A program made the position numbers and the translations under genes. This document shows, in pieces, positions 16,742 through 27,179 of a stretch of DNA of 64,000 nt (position 1 is its first letter; the number at the start of each line of letters is the position of its first letter). The stretch is from the NCBI GenBank assembly GCA_018380195.1, contig JAGZUC010000013.1, positions 1-64,000 on the forward strand, written 5' to 3'. The notes under the pieces were generated by a model. The model was not told the DNA's origin. It made no database searches and was given only the letters and a program-made list of their open reading frames with translations. Origin of the DNA: Collinsella sp. Lineage in GTDB: Bacteria; Actinomycetota; Coriobacteriia; Coriobacteriales; Coriobacteriaceae.

Positions 16742-17596
16742 TTACGCCTTAAGCGTAAGCACCGCGCCGAAGGCGGTCGGGCCGCAATGGCTCGAGATGA
16801 CGCCGCCGACCTGAGTCCAGGTAATGTCCTTAAAGCCCAGGTCGTGCGCATAGACTTCCATGTCGTCGCGCAGCTCCTCGGAAAGACCTACCGAATACGC
16901 CAGGCCAATGTGCGAGTAGTCAATCTCGCCCTTGGCAACCATGTGGTCAATAAAGGCACGGGCGCACTTGAGCATAGAGCCGCGGAACTTCTTGGTCGCC
17001 ACAAACTTACCGCCCGTTACCTCAATGCAGGGCTTAATCTTGAGCAGGTGGGCGCCAAGGAACGCGACGTTGGACAGACGACCGCCCGCCTTAAGAAAGG
17101 CTAGGTCGGTAGGAACAAAGCCCAGCAGCACACGGTCCATGACGGAGTTCGTAAATGCAAAGATCTCGTCGACGGTGGCATCGGGGTGAGCCTCGATGTA
17201 TTTGGCGGTCTCGACGACAACAAGCGACTGGCCTACCGAGACAAAGCGCGTGTCCATGGAGAACACGTAGTCGCGCCCCTGGGCCGCAATCTTTGAGGAC
17301 TGATGCGAACAGGTCGTGGCCTCGGAATATGCAAGATGCAAAATAGTCGCGTCGGGCTGCTCAGCGTGAATGCGGTCGTACACGTGAGCAAAATCCGCAG
17401 GCGCGCAGCCACTGGTCTTGGGCATCACGCCAAACTCATTGCAGCGCGAATAAATCTCGAGCGGATCGATCGAGCCGTCCTCGACGGTCTCGTCACCAAT
17501 CGTGACATGCATGGGCACGCGCACGATGCCGTAGCGCTCGCAGAGCTCCGGCGTTACATCCGACCCAGACTCAACCACGATTACATACTTGCCCAT
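16742..17596 (-). CDS. DegV family fatty-acid binding protein
   Basis: A 284-residue DegV/FakB-type protein. These bind a single fatty acid and hand it to a fatty acid kinase for phospholipid synthesis. Visible are the start KYVIVVESGSDVTPE with the first loop, the segment RVPMHVTIGDE, and the TKKFRGSMLK region near the C-terminal lobe. The start at 17596 is chosen at the first strong family homology; a longer frame to 17668 has no support. It stands alone, with hairpins on both sides. Confidence 0.88.
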   Translation of the reverse strand: MGKYVIVVESGSDVTPELCERYGIVRVPMHVTIGDETVEDGSIDPLEIYSRCNEFGVMPKTSGCAPADFAHVYDRIHAEQPDATILHLAYSEATTCSHQSSKIAAQGRDYVFSMDTRFVSVGQSLVVVETAKYIEAHPDATVDEIFAFTNSVMDRVLLGFVPTDLAFLKAGGRLSNVAFLGAHLLKIKPCIEVTGGKFVATKKFRGSMLKCARAFIDHMVAKGEIDYSHIGLAYSVGLSEELRDDMEVYAHDLGFKDITWTQVGGVISSHCGPTAFGAVLTLKA

Positions 17597-17680
17597 TCTT
17601 ATCACGACCCATCTCGACATTGGCTTTTCAATACATGACACGCGCGTCGCGCTGTTGCACAACGGCATCTAAGCGCCAAA

Positions 17681-17719
17681 GAGACGCCGCCCTTTGCACA
17701 TAACAAAGGACAGCGTCTC
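17681..17719 (-). terminator. hairpin after the GH32 gene
   Basis: GAGACGC (17681-17687) pairs with GCGTCTC (17713-17719), and CCTTTG (17691-17696) with CAAAGG (17704-17709). It lies between the GH32 stop (17872) and the degV start. No long U-tract follows. The surrounding 275-base spacer holds nothing else that I can identify. Confidence 0.5.
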
Positions 17720-17871
17720 CCTGGAAAACTCCGTGCTTAACTGAGATTTTACACGGTTTATTAAGGAGTGTTACTTATTCCGCAAACGGTCGCTATACGC
17801 GATAAACGGTAGTTGGCCGCGGCAACTGCGACACATTCCGCCCAACAAGTCCAATCGTGCTCCATGCACGG

Positions 17872-19314
17872 TTAATGAGCGAGGCGGTAGAAATCCATCG
17901 ACGCCGCGCCCTCGGCGTGCAGCGCCATCGCCGGAACCGCCGACGAATAGGTACGGCTCGTAAGTGCCGCCTCACCGCCGTTGGCAAAAATCTCGACCAT
18001 CGTAGTGTCCGAAAGCACGCGCAGGTCGCGAAGCTCGCCGAGCTCAATCGACCTCTGGTCGCGCCCATAGCCTTCGTCACCCATGTCGAGGGTAAGCATC
18101 CCGTCCGCATAGCGCACAAAGACACCCTTGCGAATCTCGAGCTCAACCATCTTGGCGCCCTCACAGGAAACCACGAGATCAAACAGGCGGCCCGGCTCCT
18201 CAACGGTTTCACCGCCTGTCGTGCGAACGCAGTCGCCGCGCATCCTCTCAATCTCGTGCGCCGGCTGCTGGCAGAGCTTACCATCGCGCATGCTCAGCTC
18301 TCGCGGCACCGTCAACGCGCACTGCCACCCGCGCGCCACCGTCGGGTTTTCCGCCGTCGCATCGGGGCAACCCGACCATCCGATCATCAATCGCCGGCCT
18401 GCAGCATCCTCAAAGGACTGCGGAGCATAGAAATCAAAACCGGCATCGACCATCGGGGGCATGCCCTTCCCGACGATTTTAAAGCTCGGCGCCTCCCAAT
18501 CGGCCTCGATGGGGAACCACACGCACTGATGCGGATTGCGGTAACGCCAACCATCGGCAGGCACACCCTGCGGACAGCAAACGAGAATAAGCTCGCCATC
18601 AAGCTCAAACAGATCAGGGCACTCCCACATAAAGCCAAACTTCTCGCCCAGCTCAATGCGCGTCGCATAGCTCCAGACCCCTAAATCACGCGAAGTATAG
18701 ACAAGCACGCAGCCACGGTCGTCTTTCGTACGAGCGCCCAGAACCATGTAGTAGATACCATCGTGCTCAAGGATCTTGGGGTCGCGCACGTGCGTACCGA
18801 TATCGTCGGGGTAATCGACTGGTCCAACAGCCATGCGCTTCTCGCCCAATTCGTCGGGATTCTCGGCAACCATATGAATCTGGTTTTGCTCACGGCCCGT
18901 CAACACGTAGTCGTAATCATCGCGGTCAAAATGCTTGACGTTGCCGGTATAGAAGTAGTGAATCTTGCCATCACGTACAAAGGCAGAACCAGAATACGCT
19001 CCGCTCGAATCCAAATCGGAATCGGGGAACAGCACGGGGCCGTGATTCTCGTACGTCACAAAATCCTTTGTCGTCAGATGGTTCCAAAGCACTGGACCGC
19101 CATGCGCAGCATCGAACGGATCGTATTGATGATAGATGTGATACGTATCACCAATCTGAACCAAACCGTTGGGGTCGTTGAGCCAGCCAAGCTCAGGCTC
19201 CACATGGAACAGAAGCCTATCGGGGTCGGACGCGATGCGAGCCGCCGTCTCATCCTGTCCGACACGCCACTGCTCATAGTCCGCGCGTGTCACCTTGTTT
19301 TTTTGATTTAACAT
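17872..19314 (-). CDS. GH32 sucrose-6-phosphate hydrolase / beta-fructofuranosidase
   Basis: A cytoplasmic 480-residue invertase-type enzyme that splits sucrose-6-phosphate from the PTS into glucose-6-phosphate and fructose. All three GH32 signatures are present: WLNDPNG with the nucleophile aspartate (about residues 44-50), VRDPKI with the transition-state aspartate, and WECPDLF with the acid/base glutamate. A C-terminal beta-sandwich follows. There is no signal peptide. It is the last of three genes (second GH32, EIIBC, this one) in the sucrose operon under the LacI at 22479. Confidence 0.92.
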   Translation of the reverse strand: MLNQKNKVTRADYEQWRVGQDETAARIASDPDRLLFHVEPELGWLNDPNGLVQIGDTYHIYHQYDPFDAAHGGPVLWNHLTTKDFVTYENHGPVLFPDSDLDSSGAYSGSAFVRDGKIHYFYTGNVKHFDRDDYDYVLTGREQNQIHMVAENPDELGEKRMAVGPVDYPDDIGTHVRDPKILEHDGIYYMVLGARTKDDRGCVLVYTSRDLGVWSYATRIELGEKFGFMWECPDLFELDGELILVCCPQGVPADGWRYRNPHQCVWFPIEADWEAPSFKIVGKGMPPMVDAGFDFYAPQSFEDAAGRRLMIGWSGCPDATAENPTVARGWQCALTVPRELSMRDGKLCQQPAHEIERMRGDCVRTTGGETVEEPGRLFDLVVSCEGAKMVELEIRKGVFVRYADGMLTLDMGDEGYGRDQRSIELGELRDLRVLSDTTMVEIFANGGEAALTSRTYSSAVPAMALHAEGAASMDFYRLAH

Positions 19315-19338
19315 CGCCGTTGACTTTCTCGTCTATGG

Positions 19339-19376
19339 GGAAGGACGCTCGACTCACACGAGTCGAACGCCCTTCC
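19339..19376 (-). terminator. intra-operon hairpin
   Basis: GGAAGG and CCTTCC enclose an inner perfect stem CGACTC (19350-19355)/GAGTCG (19360-19365). It lies between the EIIBC stop and the GH32 start on the minus strand. It may stabilise the EIIBC message or reduce downstream expression. Confidence 0.5.
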
Positions 19377-19415
19377 TCAAATGGACTTATCCTCAGATTA
19401 CACTGAACGGCTCAA

Positions 19416-20867
19416 CTAGAAGCTAACGTCGAAGCCAGCGCCAGCGCCCTCTTCATCGGTGGTCGGCACGCCCTTTGCCTTGTTGTAGGCAAAGATCAAG
19501 ACGATCGGCACGATAAAGGCGATGAGATTGCCAGCCACATACCACACGAGGGTCTCGGGCGTGACGATGAGCAGGCCAAGCACGCCGGTCAGACCCTGAC
19601 CGATAGCGCGCACCTCAAAGAGCTTGACGAAGGCACCGCCGCAGCCTGCACCGATGCATGCGCAGATGAACGGAATGATCGAATAGCGCATGTTTGCAGC
19701 AAAGATAGCGGGCTCGGAGATTCCGACCAGCGTCGGGATAAAGGACGACATGCAGATGTTGCGCTCTTTGGAGTGCTTCTTGTGAATGAGGTACATACCG
19801 ATGGCGCCGCCGCCCTGGGCGATGATGGAAACCGACCAGATGGCCTGGATGTAGTTGAAGCCAGTCGTGGCAACAAGGTTTGCCTCGATACCCTGGATGA
19901 ACTGATGCGTACCGGTAACGACGAGCGGCTGCAGGAACGCGGCGAAGACAAAGGCACCAAAGACGCCCATCCTGTTGTACAGGATATCGATTACGCCGGC
20001 GAGGACGTCACCGATCAGGTTGCCGAGCGGGCCGAACACGGTGAACAGGGCAACGTTAGCAAGAATCAGGGTAACGGTCGGGACAAAGACGAACGAAACG
20101 ACCTCGGGGATGTACTTCTGGGCAATCTTCTCGACCTTGGCCATAAACCAGGCAGTCAGGATTGCGGGGAACACACCGCCCTGGAAAGCAACCATGGGAA
20201 TGGATAGCGGACCGAAGTTCCAGTACTCAGCACCCGTCGGGTCCATAACGAACGTGTTGCGGTTCATAAGGCTCGGGTGAACCATGACGATACCGACGAG
20301 GATGCCTAGGATCGGGTTACCGCCAAAACGCTTGACCGCGCTGTACATAACCAGGACAGGCAGGTAGTCGAACGTGGTGGCGATAATGGCAAAGAAGCTT
20401 GCGAGGTTCTTGAGGAACTCGCTGTGATCGGCGAGGCTGCCCTCCATGCCAAAGAGGCCGTTGGCAACGATCAGCGACTTAAGGCCGATGATGATTGCAG
20501 CGCCGACGAAGGCGGGAATGATGGGGATAAAGATGTCCGAGAATACCTTGAGGACCGAGAAGAACTTGCCCTTCTTGTCCGCCTCGGCGCCCTTGACCTC
20601 GGAAGCACTGATCTCCTTAACGCCCGTCAGAGCCATAAACTCATCGTAAACCTTGTTGACGGTACCGGTACCGAAGATGATCATGAGCTGGCCGCTGTTG
20701 TACAGCACGCCCTTGACGCCATCGATGTTCTCGAGCTCGGCCTTGTTGTATTTGCTCGTATCCTTGAGCACCAGACGCAGACGGGTCACGCAATGCGTGG
20801 CGCCCTCGATGTTCTCCAGTCCGCCGACGTTGTCGACGACTTGCTGGGACACTGCCTTGTAGTCCAT
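19416..20867 (-). CDS. PTS EIIBC, sucrose/beta-glucoside type
   Basis: A membrane permease of about 483 residues that imports and phosphorylates a sugar, probably sucrose given the GH32 enzymes on both sides. The EIIB domain comes first, with the phospho-cysteine at about residue 26 in EGATHCVTRLRL. From about residue 100 the EIIC domain has roughly ten membrane helices and the conserved PFICACIG and ISEPAIF stretches. There is no fused EIIA domain, so a glucose-type EIIA must come from elsewhere. The ATG at 20867 follows GGAGAGG; an in-frame ATG 12 bases upstream is less well placed. Confidence 0.92.
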   Translation of the reverse strand: MDYKAVSQQVVDNVGGLENIEGATHCVTRLRLVLKDTSKYNKAELENIDGVKGVLYNSGQLMIIFGTGTVNKVYDEFMALTGVKEISASEVKGAEADKKGKFFSVLKVFSDIFIPIIPAFVGAAIIIGLKSLIVANGLFGMEGSLADHSEFLKNLASFFAIIATTFDYLPVLVMYSAVKRFGGNPILGILVGIVMVHPSLMNRNTFVMDPTGAEYWNFGPLSIPMVAFQGGVFPAILTAWFMAKVEKIAQKYIPEVVSFVFVPTVTLILANVALFTVFGPLGNLIGDVLAGVIDILYNRMGVFGAFVFAAFLQPLVVTGTHQFIQGIEANLVATTGFNYIQAIWSVSIIAQGGGAIGMYLIHKKHSKERNICMSSFIPTLVGISEPAIFAANMRYSIIPFICACIGAGCGGAFVKLFEVRAIGQGLTGVLGLLIVTPETLVWYVAGNLIAFIVPIVLIFAYNKAKGVPTTDEEGAGAGFDVSF

Positions 20868-20912
20868 GTTCCTCTCCATTCCTTTTCTAAATCATAAAAC
20901 GGTTCGTTGCCG

Positions 20913-22295
20913 CTACAGAGACGCGATCGTTGCGTTTGCGCACTTGAGCGCACCGTCGGTGACGGTAAGCGCCACACCCTGGCCCTGCTTGTTGCAGAAG
21001 CGAGCGTTGAGCGCAACATCATCGACAAAGATGGTCGCGATGTCGTCGTCGACGACCAGACGCACATGGTGAGTGCCCTCGCCCTTAAAGAACAACGGAC
21101 GCTCGAGGCCCATGTTGTTGACCTGGAACCACGGGTACTGGGGAGCCGGCGTGAACTCGAGCTTGCCCTCGCGCAGGTTGGCGCGGAACTCATAGGCAAG
21201 ACCAGTCTCGGCGTCCTCGGCGAACTTGACCGAGAAGCCGGCAGCGTTACCGCCGAGCTCAATGTCGGCATCGAGCAAGTAGGTGGAGCCGGCATCCGCG
21301 GCGAGCACCTGCTCGACCTTGCCCGACTCGCAGGAAAGCTCAAAGGTCTCGACAGCCTTGCCCTCGCCAAAGGCGCCAAGCATGCTGTCGGGGAGCTTGG
21401 TGCCGAGCGTTCCGTCGGCACGCTGAACGATCTCGAGGGGCATAAAGGTGCCACCCCACAGGTAAGAGCTGGGGTCACCGCCCTCGTCACGCGTAGGAAC
21501 CCAACCAAAGAGAACGCGGCGCTCACCATCAAATGCGGTACGCGCGGCATAGTACGCGCGGCCATCGAAGGAATCGTCCGCAGGAGTGATCCAAGGACCG
21601 TTGATAGAGCGAGACATGCGGTAACGGGTCTTGTTGCCATCACTGTACTCGGAGAACACCAGATACCACCAGTCGCCCATCTTAAAGAGATCAGGCATCT
21701 CGAACATGGTGTACAGGCCCGGATTCCACCAGTCGCCCTGGAACTCCCAGGTATCCAGGTCCTTGGAGGTGAACTTGACCAGACGACCGGTCATCAGACG
21801 CTTGTCCTCGCCCACACGCGTGCCGAGGATGAGCATGTACTCTTCGTTCTCCTCATCCCAAAGCACAAAGGGATCGCGCCAGTTGCGGTCATCGTAACCC
21901 TCCTGGGGCGGAAGCAGCGTCTCGGCGATGTTCTTCTCCCACTTGACGGCATCGTCGCTCGTTGCATGAAGAAGAACCTGCTTCATCAAACGTGCGCGGA
22001 CCTTATCGCGATTGCAACCAGTGTAGAGCGCATGGTACTTGTCGCCCACCTTAAACACCGTGCCGGCATAAATGTACTGGTCGACTTCCTCGTCGCCGCC
22101 GCGCTCAAGGCTCTCGCCAAAGTCCTTGTAGTTGACGAAATCCTTGGTCGTAGCGAGTGCCCAGCCAAACGGCTCTCCGAAAGGTTCGGGGTTACGCGTG
22201 TCACGCTGATGATAGAGATAGAACGTGCCGTCCTCGCCGTACGGCATGATGTCGCCTACCCAAATTCCCTCAGGCTGGTAATACACCTTGTGCAT
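20913..22295 (-). CDS. divergent GH32 family glycosidase
   Basis: A 460-residue glycosidase with the GH32 five-blade plan but atypical motifs. The nucleophile block reads IWVGDIMPYGEDG instead of W-x-NDPNG, followed by NWRDPFVLW and FEMPDLF, which keep the second aspartate and the acid/base glutamate positions (M replaces C). A C-terminal beta-sandwich (from about residue 310) follows. No signal peptide is seen, so a phosphorylated or transported fructoside is the likely substrate. AAAGGAAG precedes the ATG at 22295. It is the promoter-proximal gene of the sucrose operon. Confidence 0.85.
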   Translation of the reverse strand: MHKVYYQPEGIWVGDIMPYGEDGTFYLYHQRDTRNPEPFGEPFGWALATTKDFVNYKDFGESLERGGDEEVDQYIYAGTVFKVGDKYHALYTGCNRDKVRARLMKQVLLHATSDDAVKWEKNIAETLLPPQEGYDDRNWRDPFVLWDEENEEYMLILGTRVGEDKRLMTGRLVKFTSKDLDTWEFQGDWWNPGLYTMFEMPDLFKMGDWWYLVFSEYSDGNKTRYRMSRSINGPWITPADDSFDGRAYYAARTAFDGERRVLFGWVPTRDEGGDPSSYLWGGTFMPLEIVQRADGTLGTKLPDSMLGAFGEGKAVETFELSCESGKVEQVLAADAGSTYLLDADIELGGNAAGFSVKFAEDAETGLAYEFRANLREGKLEFTPAPQYPWFQVNNMGLERPLFFKGEGTHHVRLVVDDDIATIFVDDVALNARFCNKQGQGVALTVTDGALKCANATIASL

Positions 22296-22343
22296 CCGAG
22301 ACTTCCTTTCCACGACATACTAACTCGGTACAATGGCAAGATA

Positions 22344-22422
22344 TGTCAATCGTTTTCATATGTCAAACGTTTTCACACCAATACGTCTTTTCGCAGTTCC
22401 AGTCGTCGGCAAACGGTTGACA
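22344..22422. promoter_or_regulatory. LacI operators upstream of the sucrose operon
   Basis: Three related sites centre on CG: TGTCAATCGTTTTCAT (22344-22359), TGTCAAACGTTTTCAC (22361-22376), and on the minus strand TGTCAACCGTTTGCCG (22407-22422). A fourth copy lies before the LacI gene at 23510. They lie 49-127 bases upstream of the first sucrose gene and fit repression by the adjacent LacI protein. Confidence 0.75.
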
Positions 22423-22478
22423 TATGCCGGTGAACGGTCATCAGAGGCGTTTGAGGAATTCTTTTGGCACGGGATGAA

Positions 22479-23489
22479 CTATGCGGTTTTGCCCTCAATG
22501 AGTTCAACGGGAAGCTTGATATTCGATTCGGGATTATCGCCGTTAATAAGAGCGATGATGGATTGCGCCGCGAGCTCTCCGATGCGATCGATATCTTGAC
22601 GTACGGTTGTTAAGTCAGGCATAAACGTCATAGTTCGGCGGGCACCATCCGCGCCCACGACCTTAATATCGTCTGGAGCGCTCAAGCCGCGCTGCTTCAT
22701 CACGTTGAGACAGATGGCCGCCATCGTATCGTCTCCCGCAAAGATGCCGTCAATATCGGGGTTCTCATCGAGGATCTTCGCAACGACCGCGCCCTTTTCG
22801 TCGTCGGGCTTAACGAACTCAACCTCACGGACAAGCGCGGACAAACCGGCCTGCTCAACAACATCGAGGTAGGCATCGGTACGCTTATTGGCAGGCATGC
22901 GCATGCGGCTATTGCTGCGCAGGCACAGGATACGCCTGCAGCCGTCATCAATCAGACGGCGCGTGGCGAGCTCGCCGATGCCATAGCTGTCACTTGCAAT
23001 CTGGACAGAGCCCTCGCCGAGATCGCAGTCGATGCCAACCAGGCTCAAGCCCATCTCGGCATATGCCTCGGCACCGATATTGAGGGAGTTGACGATGACA
23101 CCGTCGACCATATTGCGGCGGAGCATGTCAATATAGGAACGCTCAAGATCGGGTCGATTGGCGCTGTTGCACAGCAACATCTTAAAGCCGTTTTCCGCTA
23201 ACGTGCGCTCGACCGCCTGCACAACCTGAGCATGGAACGGGCTGCTCACAAAGGGAACGATCATACCGATAAGATTCAGGCGACCGTTGAGCATGGCACG
23301 GGCGATATCGTTGGGCGTATAGTTGATGCGCTCCATCGCGGCATGGACCTTATCGCGGGTCTCTTGGCTAATATAGCCGCGATTATTAAGCACGCGAGAT
23401 ACCGTAGTAGGCGAAACCCCCGCCACCGCTGCAACTTCCTTGATGCCAGGCTTAGCAGAATCCTTAGAACGAGCGCCCTCGCGAGCCAT
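22479..23489 (-). CDS. LacI-family repressor of the sucrose locus
   Basis: A 336-residue regulator with an N-terminal helix-turn-helix and hinge (IKEVAAVAGVSPTTVSRVLNN, shown in part) and a periplasmic-binding-protein-like ligand domain ending in the effector-binding IALINGDNPESNIKLP region. The ATG at 23489 has GGGGGAGGG upstream; the earlier in-frame ATGs do not. It lies directly upstream of the GH32/EIIBC operon on the same strand and an operator precedes its own gene, so autoregulation and control by sucrose-6-phosphate or fructose are likely, though unproven. Confidence 0.88.
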   Translation of the reverse strand: MAREGARSKDSAKPGIKEVAAVAGVSPTTVSRVLNNRGYISQETRDKVHAAMERINYTPNDIARAMLNGRLNLIGMIVPFVSSPFHAQVVQAVERTLAENGFKMLLCNSANRPDLERSYIDMLRRNMVDGVIVNSLNIGAEAYAEMGLSLVGIDCDLGEGSVQIASDSYGIGELATRRLIDDGCRRILCLRSNSRMRMPANKRTDAYLDVVEQAGLSALVREVEFVKPDDEKGAVVAKILDENPDIDGIFAGDDTMAAICLNVMKQRGLSAPDDIKVVGADGARRTMTFMPDLTTVRQDIDRIGELAAQSIIALINGDNPESNIKLPVELIEGKTA

Positions 23490-23509
23490 AGCACCCTCCC
23501 CCATCAACA

Positions 23510-23525
23510 TGTCAAACGTTTACAT
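23510..23525. promoter_or_regulatory. LacI operator before its own gene
   Basis: TGTCAAACGTTTACAT is a near-perfect palindrome centred on CG and matches the three sites before the sucrose operon. It lies 20 bases upstream of the LacI start, which suggests autorepression. Confidence 0.75.
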
Positions 23526-23638
23526 ACGAACAAAGCATACCCCAACAACAGCGGGAAGACGGTAACAGCACAAGTAAGTAAACGACTCATCCAAATAATT
23601 AGGAGAGTTCCGCCTAAAGGGTGACTACACAGGACCCC

Positions 23639-23768
23639 CGCCGGGCCGCTTTGGGTTACTTTCCAAAACATTTCCGCAGGATGCAAAGGGCTCCGCCGCG
23701 CGAAGCGCGCAGCGGAGCCCTTTGCATGTCCGAGGACGTTTTGGAAAGTAACCCAAAGCGGCCCGGCG
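23639..23768. repeat. nested long hairpin element, copy B
   Basis: Outer arms 23639-23669 and 23738-23768 are perfectly complementary over 31 bases; inner arms 23681-23696 and 23712-23727 over 16; the apex GCGC-GAA-GCGC spans 23698-23708. The loops hold TTTCCGCAGG on the left and GTCCGAGGACG on the right. CAGGA/TCCTG adds an outer pairing after a bulge. It begins 22 bases after the stop of the glycyl-radical gene. Confidence 0.9.
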
Positions 23769-23790
23769 ATCCTGCGGGAGTTAAACCCCT

Positions 23791-24042
23791 TTAGAACTTG
23801 TCGTGGAAGGTACGCGAAATGACCTCGTCCTGCTGCTCCTTGGTGAGCGTGTGGAAGTTCACGGCATAGCCGGAAACGCGGATGGTCAGCTGCGGGTACT
23901 TCTCGGGGTGAGCCTGAGCGTCAAGCAGCGTCTCACGGTTGAAGACGTTGATGTTCAGGTGGTGGCCACCCTTCTCGGCGTAAGCGTCGAGCATGTGGAC
24001 CAGGTTATCGGCCTGAGTCTCGGAAACTTCAGAAACCTTCAT
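23791..24042 (-). CDS. grcA: separate glycyl-radical subunit of pyruvate formate-lyase (GrcA-like)
   Basis: An 83-residue protein equal to the C-terminal domain of PFL. It carries HLNINVFNRETLLDA, YPQLTIRVSGYAVNF with the radical-bearing glycine, and ends LTKEQQDEVISRTF. In E. coli the same sequence is fused to PFL, and a free version (GrcA/YfiD) acts as a spare part after oxygen damage. Here the large PFL gene 85 bases upstream stops just before this domain, so this protein should be an obligate subunit and not a spare. AAGGAGAC precedes its ATG. PflA is expected to activate it. Confidence 0.92.
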   Translation of the reverse strand: MKVSEVSETQADNLVHMLDAYAEKGGHHLNINVFNRETLLDAQAHPEKYPQLTIRVSGYAVNFHTLTKEQQDEVISRTFHDKF

Positions 24043-24065
24043 AATGTGTCTCCTTCGATCGATAG

Positions 24066-24125
24066 GCGCCGGCCGAAACCGGCGCGCTAATCAGTAATCG
24101 TTATTGTTAGTATAGCACTAACAAT
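24066..24125 (-). promoter_or_regulatory. two hairpins between pflB and the glycyl-radical gene
   Basis: ATTGTTAGT (24103-24111) pairs with ACTAACAAT (24117-24125), starting two bases after the pflB stop. GCGCCGG (24066-24072) pairs with CCGGCGC (24079-24085). Neither has a U-tract. They may protect the pflB 3' end or the small-gene message and so tune the ratio of the two subunits. Confidence 0.55.
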
Positions 24126-24127
24126 AG

Positions 24128-26179
<2,052 letters not shown>

Positions 26180-26729
26180 TGTGTAACCACGCTCCTAGTT
26201 ACGTGTAATGCGGCGCTCTCTCACACCGCTGCTTATTGAATTCTTGAATTATCGGCTTGCACTACCGGCTTCTTCCGTTCTTCACCACACGTTGGTACAG
26301 GGAAAAACGTTTGTCCACCTTGGAACTGCAACCCAAAACCCAAGATTTCACCCGTTTGAGAAGGATAACATAGCTACCCCCTTCATCAGGGCTGTTATAT
26401 GTTTCTTTTTTTATACCATTAGGGCGTTTTTAACAAATCCGCAGGAAATGCGAGCGCGAACAACTACCGTTCACCGATTTGTTTGGTATTTTTCCTTGCC
26501 TTTGTACGACGTTCACTCTAGCTGTTATGCCAGCTTTAGCAGGGTAAAGTGCCTCTGAGTAGGCTTTAGGACATGCCTAACGATCTGCCCCAAACTTTAC
26601 TGGCACCGACGGTGTACGGAGGTCGCCTAAAGGTAGTTTTCTAGGCATGTCCCAAAATCTACCGTATAGGGCGCGCGTGCAGGGGTATCATCTTTCACCG
26701 AAAATAGTTTCTAGTGTTAGGGGTTTTCG
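26180..26729. promoter_or_regulatory. pflB / marR divergent intergenic region
   Basis: This 550-base spacer lies between pflB (minus) and the MarR gene (plus). It is A+T-rich near 26380-26460, consistent with promoters. TACCGTTCACCGAT at 26465-26478 matches a motif found upstream of several sugar genes in the window. The right half (26532-26662) holds two facing hairpins. Confidence 0.5.
26532..26662. repeat. two facing hairpins with complementary GGACATGCC loops
   Basis: The first hairpin pairs GTAAAGT near 26534 with ACTTTAC near 26594 and has GGACATGCCTAA in its loop. The second pairs GGTAGTTTT (26632-26640) with CAAAATCTACC (26652-26662) around a loop with TAGGCATGTCC. The loop sequences are reverse complements, so these look like two copies in opposite orientation. 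A relative with GAGTAGGC and GCATGCCCCAAAA is at 33320-33436. Confidence 0.5.
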
Positions 26730-27179
26730 GTGGAAGATACCGATTTCCATGAGCTTGGGCGTCAGCTCCTTACCGAGTTTGGCGGCATTCACCAGCGCGT
26801 TTCGCGCTTTGTGGACAAAGCTCTCAGCGGCGAGATGGCTGTCATGCGCGCCCTTATGCTCGCTGGCGGTTCGCTCACGCCGAGCGAGCTCGCTGATCGC
26901 GCCTGGGTCTCGAATGCCCGCATTGCCAATATCCTACGCGCTCTCGAAGCCAAGGGCTGGGTTGAGCGTGAGCACTCAAAGACCGACCGTCGTCGCGTAC
27001 ACGTCATAGTGACCGACAAGGGATTCCAGGATCTCGAAATCAAACGCCGGGAATTCGAGGACCGCACCGCGGCTTTCCTCGAGCAGCTCGGCGAAACAGA
27101 TACCCAAGATATGGTACGCCTTCTTAGACGTGCCAACGAAATTATCGACCACAATCAAGAAAGGAGAGATGCCGAGTGA
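26730..27179 (+). CDS. MarR-family transcriptional regulator
   Basis: A 149-residue winged-helix regulator with the MarR pattern: LTPSELADRAWVSNARIANI recognition region, then the wing EREHSKTDRRRVHVIVTDKG, flanked by dimerisation helices. It starts at a GTG at 26730. Its stop overlaps the GTG of the first ABC exporter gene by four bases (GTGA), so it is translationally coupled to the exporter and very likely its repressor, sensing an exported compound. Confidence 0.9.
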   Translation: MEDTDFHELGRQLLTEFGGIHQRVSRFVDKALSGEMAVMRALMLAGGSLTPSELADRAWVSNARIANILRALEAKGWVEREHSKTDRRRVHVIVTDKGFQDLEIKRREFEDRTAAFLEQLGETDTQDMVRLLRRANEIIDHNQERRDAE

